A stretch of DNA of 31,288 nt from Cytophagaceae bacterium. Its GTDB lineage: Bacteria; Bacteroidota; Bacteroidia; Cytophagales; Cytophagaceae. Shown here piece by piece: positions 25,902-31,288 of this stretch. The notes under the pieces are model-generated. The model saw only the letters and a program-made list of their open reading frames with translations. It ran no database searches and was not told the DNA's origin. The stretch covers positions 1 to 31,288 of the forward strand of contig JAGKWN010000043.1 in assembly GCA_021151805.1 (NCBI GenBank). Reading direction: 5' to 3'. How positions within the stretch are numbered: position 1 is the stretch's first letter; every line of letters starts with the position of its first letter. Both the position numbers and the translations under genes were made by a program.

Positions 25902-25923
25902 TCTCTTTCTTTTAATAGAATAT

Positions 25924-25957
25924 AAAACGGGTAGCTCAAAAGGCTACCCGTTTTTTT
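25924..25957. terminator. Terminator of dnaK
   Basis: AAAACGGGTAGC (25924-25935) pairs perfectly with GCTACCCGTTTT (25943-25954), then a T run. The dnaK stop is at 25901 and the minus-strand ClC gene ends at 25995, so it may serve both. Confidence 0.92.
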
Positions 25958-25994
25958 GTTTAGAGCAAAATATTTTATATCAACCTCCCTCACA

Positions 25995-27368
25995 TCAATC
26001 TGAATATGTATCATCAGATTCTTTAGGAAGATTTGTTTTGCGCTCACCATAATCAGGTATAAACTTTTTCAGATAATCTTCTTTCAAATGTTCATACACA
26101 GATTTTTTATCAACCAGCATAGAAATCAGATAAGCAAACATACCTGCAAGCATTAAATAAAATATTACGGAATGCCTGTCAGTCATTTCAAGCACCAGTA
26201 TTGCAGACGTAAACGGAGAATGCGTAACACCCGTCAGAAAGCCTACCATGCCTGCCAAGATCAACACATTGGTATACTCTGAAGGAATATCAGATACGAA
26301 AGAAACAAATGCGCCTAACGTACCGCCTGCAGAAAGAGCCGGAGCAAATACCCCACCGGCACCGCCACTCCCATAGCTAAGTACAGGACCTAAGAAGCGA
26401 CTTACGGTAAGGTTGAACGAGATATCTTTATTGTCAACAAACAACAAGTGCTCAATCACATCTTTACCTGCACCTATAACCGCAGGATTGAGGAAATAAT
26501 ATAAAGAAGCAAAGCACAATGAAAAAATCAAAACAGCGATTATATGTTTCCGGTTTGACACCAATGTTTTTTTCCAGCGATGAATAGATAATACAAGGCT
26601 TCCAAACAGTCCACCCATAAAGCCTGCAATCATTGCTGTAAGTATCACCCACAGCACAAAACTGTAGCCAGCCAATTGTACTTTCGGAAATCCTAAATAT
26701 AAGTAAGGCCCCAACATAGCCTGTGCGGTCATGCCTGAGATAATTACAGCAACAAACAATGTTGTCCGGAATTTTGAAAATTGAATACGCGTAAGTTCTT
26801 CGATAGCAAAAACAATTCCGCCCAGTGGTGTGTTAAATGCAGCTGCCAAACCGGAGGCCGCGCCGGTTAAAATCATCAACTGTGCGCTGAATTTTTCCCA
26901 TTGCTTAGGCAAAGTATGATGAATGAAACTGAATATAGAAGCGGAGATTTGTATGGTGGGCCCTTCCCTGCCGATTGCACCGCCGCCAGCCAGCATGACA
27001 AGACTGCTCACTACTTTCACAAATGACACTTTTAAATTCAACAACTGCTTGCTTAGATCCGATTTGCTTTCCAGTTCAACAGCAGCCATAACCTGAGGAA
27101 TTCCGCTGCCTGCAGACATCGGAGCAAACTTATGTACTAAAAACCAGGAACCTAAAAAAGTAATGGGGCTAATGATAAAAATAGCTTCCGGATATGAAGC
27201 AAAAAAATCCGAACTTATTCCTTCCACGTACAAAAAACTCTTTGCGTACAAAACGGCTGTACACCCAACAAGCACAGATGCAATCCACAAAGGAATCAAC
27301 TGATAAGCCGTACGATGGAATTCCTGATAATCGAATTGCGAAAACTTTTTATAAACATATTCTTTCAT
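25995..27368 (-). CDS. ClC chloride channel/antiporter
   Basis: This 457-residue membrane protein of the ClC family shows all selectivity motifs: GSGIP (87-91), GREGP (133-137) with gating glutamate E135, and GGVFAP (338-343). E191 in FAIEELTRIQF corresponds to the internal proton-transfer glutamate of the E. coli antiporter, so a chloride/proton exchanger is more likely than a pure channel. About ten or more hydrophobic segments are visible, and the protein has no CBS domains. A plausible role is in pH or chloride balance. It stands alone, with its own start at 27366-27368 and no visible Shine-Dalgarno. Confidence 0.93.
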   Translation of the reverse strand: MKEYVYKKFSQFDYQEFHRTAYQLIPLWIASVLVGCTAVLYAKSFLYVEGISSDFFASYPEAIFIISPITFLGSWFLVHKFAPMSAGSGIPQVMAAVELESKSDLSKQLLNLKVSFVKVVSSLVMLAGGGAIGREGPTIQISASIFSFIHHTLPKQWEKFSAQLMILTGAASGLAAAFNTPLGGIVFAIEELTRIQFSKFRTTLFVAVIISGMTAQAMLGPYLYLGFPKVQLAGYSFVLWVILTAMIAGFMGGLFGSLVLSIHRWKKTLVSNRKHIIAVLIFSLCFASLYYFLNPAVIGAGKDVIEHLLFVDNKDISFNLTVSRFLGPVLSYGSGGAGGVFAPALSAGGTLGAFVSFVSDIPSEYTNVLILAGMVGFLTGVTHSPFTSAILVLEMTDRHSVIFYLMLAGMFAYLISMLVDKKSVYEHLKEDYLKKFIPDYGERKTNLPKESDDTYSD

Positions 27369-27461
27369 CTACCCATGATAGCACATTTTATTTAAAAAGC
27401 CAACCGTTATGAACCAAATTAAAAAATTACCTGTCTGATCATTTTGATTATAATAAATTAT

Positions 27462-27516
27462 AAAACCTGTAAGGATTATTAAATATCTATCCGACATTAC
27501 ATCCTTACAGGGTTTA
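27462..27516 (-). terminator. Probable terminator of the cytochrome gene
   Basis: CCTGTAAGGAT (27466-27476) pairs with ATCCTTACAGG (27501-27511), with a loop of about 24 bases and A-T pairs outside. On the minus strand the hairpin is followed by AT-rich sequence. It begins 11 bases after the stop of the cytochrome gene at 27527. Confidence 0.6.
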
Positions 27517-27526
27517 TATAGTTATT

Positions 27527-27886
27527 TTACTTTTTGTCCTTTTTTCTATACGTAAGGAAATAGGTGATCAATGTAAGTTCTTCTGCAGATACGCGAGCTT
27601 CAGAAACTTGTTCTTCATGGGTCGCATTTGCAATGCGTATAGAATAAGCGCCTAATTCTTCCTGTGTGAATTCAGGTATAACCATTTTCCCATGCACTTT
27701 TTTAGTATGACAAGCAGCACAATTGACTTCATATAAAACTCTACCCTTCTCACACAATCTTGTATACTCAGCCTGAACAGGCTCAGACATTGCGTCGGGG
27801 AATTCATAGGTAATCTTTTTTTGCGCAGTACAAGCATCAATAATAAAGGCAATACAAAACAGAATAATAAACGAACGTAAATACAT
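27527..27886 (-). CDS. Small c-type cytochrome
   Basis: This 119-residue protein has a signal sequence (about 1-18, hydrophobic, then DACTAQ). The heme-binding CAACH is at 56-60, and M68 in GKMVIP may be the axial methionine. The cysteine at residue 19 could be a lipidation site, but the residue before it (aspartate at -2) makes the lipobox poor. The protein is probably periplasmic and could donate electrons to the peroxidase-like enzyme encoded 23 bases upstream in the same operon. That link is inferred from position. Confidence 0.85.
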   Translation of the reverse strand: MYLRSFIILFCIAFIIDACTAQKKITYEFPDAMSEPVQAEYTRLCEKGRVLYEVNCAACHTKKVHGKMVIPEFTQEELGAYSIRIANATHEEQVSEARVSAEELTLITYFLTYRKKDKK

Positions 27887-27909
27887 AAATCTAATAAAGT
27901 GAAATCGGG

Positions 27910-29832
27910 TTAATATTCGCCGCCAACTTTGCGCTGGTTCAGCATTTTATCTTTAGATACCGGCAATGCAACCGGGGGCTTTTCAAACACAATTTTTTCA
28001 TTCAGTGATTTCATAAACACAACGACTTTCACAATCTCTTCAGGAGTCAGATGCAGCGAGTCGGATGAAAGTGTCTGGTTCGGCACATCCAGTCCACGGC
28101 CCGCACCACCACCATTGTTATAGAACTCCACCACTTCGGTTAAACTTTTCAAAACACCATTGTGCATATATGGTTTGGTGTATTCAGCATTCCGGAGAGA
28201 ACCGGTTCTGAATGCATGTTGCATTTCATCAGAAGCATGAACAACTGCCCTGCCCTTATCACTGCTCAGTGCTTGAAAAGATGCATCCGACGGAACACCG
28301 ATTACTTCAAATTCTGAATTTACATACGGTGGTTTAACACCATTGAATTGCGGCACAAAGTGGCAAGTGGCACATTGTGCTTTACTCATGAATAAATTAA
28401 ATCCCTCCTGCACGTTTACATCTACATTCTTATTTGAAAGCATCGCTTCATCAAACGGTGCGTAATAGTTGCTGAACTTCGTATAATAGATCGTAAGGGC
28501 AGATGTAACATGATCAATGGTGATTTCTTTTTCCTGTGGTGTATAAGGCAACAGTTTTGTAAACCGGTCTTTATATTCTTTACAGCTCAGTATTTTTTGC
28601 AATGCTTCTTTTTCTGACGCACCCATTTCTGTTGGGTTAAACATTACCCCTTTCGCCTGGTTTTGCATGCTTATATGTGCACCATCAAGCATCAATAAAT
28701 GATTGTATTTTACATTCAGCAGCGACGGTGTATTACGCGGCAACCGATCCTTATGATTGAATTGCAAACCAGTTTGATTCACTGTATCTGTAAAGTACTG
28801 CGTTGGTATGTGACAGGAAGCACAACTGCGCTGATTATTCCCTGAAAGCAAGGGATCATAAAACAAAAGCTTCCCCAGATTATTTATTTCAGTTAATAGC
28901 GTTGAATCCGTTACCCGCAGGAAAATTCCCTTCGCATTTTGTCCGGCATATAAGTTCTTATCAAAAATAGAAGTAGCATTCTTATTTAAGGAATAGTCCA
29001 CAAAACTTTTACTTGAAACTTTATATTCAAGAATAAGTTTTTGATTCAATCTATAAAGTGGATTGATGTATTGCTGAATAAAGGTAAAGTGATCAAATGC
29101 TATCAAATTGCTCGGCTGTGCAAATACAAAAGCCGTTGCCTGATCATACAATTCAAGATATGCTTTTGATAAAGCCGTAGATGCATAACTCGTATTGTAT
29201 ATCGTATAGATTGCTTTCACATCATTCATCATACTCAGCAATTCCGGAATAACGCGGGAAGTATCCGGACATTCAAAGCCTGTTGTATAGATGCTGGCAA
29301 GGTTCAATAAATAAAGTCTGTTGCATAAATAAAAATGATGAAAGGAATTTAACTGGCTTGTAATCGAATCTGCCGAATACGTTTCAGTACCTGCAATGGA
29401 AGATTGAATCAAAAGAACCAATTCTTCTTTTTCAATTTCATCTTCATCTAAATACGTGTAAGCAAGGGTTAGTCCTGTACCTTCACGCTTATATGGCGCT
29501 TCAAATTTTTCAAACACTTCTGTTTCCCATTCAACCGGAAGCGGGCCATTTATTTTTTTATAGGAAATGGGCTCCAGATAACGTAGCCAGAAATCATTAC
29601 CTTTTAATTGAACACGGGTTTGATTGATTCCTTCCCTGATTTTTTCAAGATCACTTTCAGAGCTTAAATCACTTTCCTGGATAAGCTTCAGCAGACTTAT
29701 TTGCTTTTGTTTGAAGGCTGCTATTTTACTTGTATAAGCAGATGTATAGGCATCTGATCCTGTATTGAATATAAATGAAATTGTTACAAACAACGTCCCT
29801 GCTAAAACAATCCCCAATAGAACTTTTTTCAT
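27910..29832 (-). CDS. Di-heme cytochrome c peroxidase-like protein with a long N-terminal region
   Basis: The protein belongs to the bacterial cytochrome c peroxidase/MauG group. Residue numbers count from an ATG at 29850, although the ATG at 29832 (MKKVLLGIVLAGTLF) gives the better signal sequence and I chose it. The heme sites are CASCH (343-347) and CATCH (493-497). FYDPLLSGNNQRSC and YMHNGVLKSLTEVVEFYNNG near residue 562 are typical peroxidase-domain motifs. Residues 1-325, a membrane-anchor-like signal followed by a largely helical part without a heme motif, are far longer than in normal members. It reduces peroxide or oxidises a partner protein by homology. It is followed by the small cytochrome. 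Confidence 0.88.
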   Translation of the reverse strand: MKKVLLGIVLAGTLFVTISFIFNTGSDAYTSAYTSKIAAFKQKQISLLKLIQESDLSSESDLEKIREGINQTRVQLKGNDFWLRYLEPISYKKINGPLPVEWETEVFEKFEAPYKREGTGLTLAYTYLDEDEIEKEELVLLIQSSIAGTETYSADSITSQLNSFHHFYLCNRLYLLNLASIYTTGFECPDTSRVIPELLSMMNDVKAIYTIYNTSYASTALSKAYLELYDQATAFVFAQPSNLIAFDHFTFIQQYINPLYRLNQKLILEYKVSSKSFVDYSLNKNATSIFDKNLYAGQNAKGIFLRVTDSTLLTEINNLGKLLFYDPLLSGNNQRSCASCHIPTQYFTDTVNQTGLQFNHKDRLPRNTPSLLNVKYNHLLMLDGAHISMQNQAKGVMFNPTEMGASEKEALQKILSCKEYKDRFTKLLPYTPQEKEITIDHVTSALTIYYTKFSNYYAPFDEAMLSNKNVDVNVQEGFNLFMSKAQCATCHFVPQFNGVKPPYVNSEFEVIGVPSDASFQALSSDKGRAVVHASDEMQHAFRTGSLRNAEYTKPYMHNGVLKSLTEVVEFYNNGGGAGRGLDVPNQTLSSDSLHLTPEEIVKVVVFMKSLNEKIVFEKPPVALPVSKDKMLNQRKVGGEY

Positions 29833-29862
29833 GCTATTTATAGAACACAATTAAACGAATAA

Positions 29863-29890
29863 ACGGGTTACGTATTTACACGTAACCCGT
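29863..29890 (-). terminator. Hairpin after the PhoX-like gene
   Basis: ACGGGTTACG (29863-29872) and CGTAACCCGT (29881-29890) are perfectly complementary around an eight-base loop. On the minus strand AT-rich sequence follows, but there is only a weak T run. It lies 23 bases after the stop codon at 29913 and just before the peroxidase gene, so it could be a terminator or attenuator. Confidence 0.6.
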
Positions 29891-29912
29891 CTGCAACTAG
29901 TATGAAAAAATG

Positions 29913-31288
29913 TTAATGAACAATTACCAATCGTATAACTGTTGATTTTAATTCTGTTGAAACTTTCACCATATACGTTCCTTCTTTTAATGAAGAAGTA
30001 TTTAAAGAAATCTTATGCTGGCCCGCATCGAATACTTCAGTAATTGATCCAAGCACTTGTCTTCCCTGGATATCATATACCTGAACGGAAACTTGTTCTG
30101 GCATTTCTGAAGTAATTTCAATTGTTGCAATTCGATCTGTAGGGTTTGGATAGATATTAATTGCAGCACCGGTAGTTTCAGTTTCAACTCCTGTAGTTAC
30201 CGGAGGAATAGCAGATTTTGTATCCGGGTTAGTGAATGCCAGCAACTGACCGCCTTCTACAAATTCACCTGCGATTGAATAGTGTGCCTGAACAACTGTC
30301 AGGAACATACCTTTCCCTAAGATGCTTTCCACATCAAGGATGCCGGATGCTTCTTCGTCAATCGTTAAGAAGTTCGGAGCGCCTGTTACAAAGCGGCTGC
30401 TGTCATGTCTTGCAACTTCTTTCAACTGGTCTGTTGCGATTGTATACTGGAACACACGACCAACATGGGCATTGCCGCCAACATCTTCTACCAACATTAC
30501 GTGACCGTAGTTATCGATTGTGATGTTGTCAAGCATTTGCTGACCTTCTGTTCCGTTCAATACAGGTGTGATTGTACCACCCAATTCAGGTGTAGCGATA
30601 TCTGTAAATCTCAATCTCCACAAACGGCTTGGTGAGTTGAACGCGTTTGTTGTTGCAAAGTAGAAATCGTTCGGGCTCTTCGGATCCCACGCACCGTCTT
30701 CAGGACGTAAGAACGTTGTTACACCGTTGTTCTTGCTGTTTGTTTCAAGATCAGCCAATGATAGGTTCGTTGCGTTTCCTAAATCGAACAATGTAAATGT
30801 AGAGCCGGCCATAGGAAGCACCAGGCTTTCCAACACATAGTTGTTTGATACTTTAACACCGAATAATTTACCGTTTGTTAAACCAGCCTTCTCAATGTCT
30901 GTACCTGTATTCGTTTTTGTGCCGATGTAGAAGTAAACCTGTCCACCGTTACCATCATCCATACCAGCTACAATTGTTTTGTTACTTGCTGTTGGGCTCG
31001 CTACCGAGTTCTCCCATGCAAACTTACCTAATGCCGGCAGTTCGTAAGAAGTTCCTGCAGCTGCACCTGTTGCAATGTGTGCCATAGCACGGCCAAGGTT
31101 ACCTTCTTCACCGTTCATGAAAATTCTTTCCTGCGTACCTAAACCTGTAGCTGCATTGTAGAATGCTGTTACTGCTGGAAGATCCGCTGAACAGAATCTG
31201 TTGAATGGTGTTGGTTGCGGGTTAGCACTGTTATAAGCTGTATAACCTGTACCGTTCCACAAGTTCACCGTCTGTGCTAAATCACCAC
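29913..31288 (-). CDS. PhoX-like (DUF839) secreted protein with a T9SS sorting domain, 5' end cut by the window
   Basis: The frame stays open to the right-hand end of the window (a GTG at 31266-31268 is not a real start; GDLAQT can be read upstream), so the N-terminus and any signal peptide are missing. The visible 457 or so residues carry features of the PhoX/DUF839 phosphatase-like group: FMNGEEGNLGRAMAH near the start, RPEDGAWDPKSPNDFYF, and DNITIDNYGHVMLVEDVGG. The last 80 residues start with NIYPNPTDR, run on through VSVQVYDIQGRQV and end in GTYMVKVSTELKS, a clear T9SS type-A sorting domain. It is thus a secreted, probably surface-attached enzyme that may release phosphate from organic phosphates. 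The exact substrate is unknown. Confidence 0.85.
   Translation of the reverse strand, partial: GDLAQTVNLWNGTGYTAYNSANPQPTPFNRFCSADLPAVTAFYNAATGLGTQERIFMNGEEGNLGRAMAHIATGAAAGTSYELPALGKFAWENSVASPTASNKTIVAGMDDGNGGQVYFYIGTKTNTGTDIEKAGLTNGKLFGVKVSNNYVLESLVLPMAGSTFTLFDLGNATNLSLADLETNSKNNGVTTFLRPEDGAWDPKSPNDFYFATTNAFNSPSRLWRLRFTDIATPELGGTITPVLNGTEGQQMLDNITIDNYGHVMLVEDVGGNAHVGRVFQYTIATDQLKEVARHDSSRFVTGAPNFLTIDEEASGILDVESILGKGMFLTVVQAHYSIAGEFVEGGQLLAFTNPDTKSAIPPVTTGVETETTGAAINIYPNPTDRIATIEITSEMPEQVSVQVYDIQGRQVLGSITEVFDAGQHKISLNTSSLKEGTYMVKVSTELKSTVIRLVIVH

Noticed and set aside
1..31288. Mobile elements, tRNA or rRNA genes
   Set aside because: No transposase, integrase, inverted terminal repeats, tRNA-like cloverleaf or rRNA segment was recognised.

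Overview
The window looks like chromosomal core sequence from a member of the Bacteroidota, most likely a Cytophagales bacterium resembling Cytophaga hutchinsonii (the species is an inference). The support is moderate GC, several TAnnTTTG-type promoter elements of the Bacteroidota kind, a near absence of Shine-Dalgarno sites, many lipoproteins with lipobox signals, a type IX secretion (T9SS) C-terminal sorting domain, an ELWxxDGT-repeat secreted protein, and a GldN-like protein. No tRNA, rRNA, insertion sequence, prophage or CRISPR was seen.

Layout. 1-96 is an ATTATGA heptamer array. 159-1078 holds a SprT-like metalloprotein and a tiny lipoprotein. 1217-3428 is an era-der GTPase pair. 3614-4778 is a DUF2071 protein with a small membrane protein. 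4850-5278 is a secreted DUF2147 protein. 5339-9886 is a five-gene minus-strand operon. 10010-14500 is hrpB plus a secreted protein built of three GldN-like repeats. 14594-16027 is inorganic pyrophosphatase and a classical SDR. 16254-18869 is clpB. 19111-22403 is rlmN, a lipoprotein and an ELWxxDGT protein. 22508-23767 is an MFS transporter. 24003-25901 is dnaK. 25995-27368 is a ClC chloride channel/antiporter. 27527-31288 is a small c-type cytochrome, a long di-heme peroxidase-like protein and a PhoX-like protein cut by the window edge.

The most interesting unit is the 5339-9886 operon. Its first gene strongly resembles Acr1-type fatty acyl-CoA reductase. The second is an acyl-CoA/acyl-acid ligase. 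The third is a four-helix membrane protein of unknown role. The fourth is an MBOAT carrying the plant (jojoba-type) wax synthase motifs. The last is a lipoprotein. Together they could activate a fatty acid, reduce it towards aldehyde/alcohol and esterify the alcohol, which would be a wax-ester (or related neutral lipid) pathway using a plant-type synthase instead of the usual bacterial WS/DGAT. This is inferred from domains and gene order only.

Other notable points are a near-perfect sigma-54 (-24/-12) promoter in front of dnaK, -7 promoter elements so close to the hrpB and rlmN start codons that the mRNAs may be leaderless, a GldN-like module repeated three times in one polypeptide, and a di-heme peroxidase with an unexplained N-terminal region of about 320 residues. 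The remaining genes are mostly ordinary housekeeping genes, and most gene ends carry recognisable intrinsic terminators.
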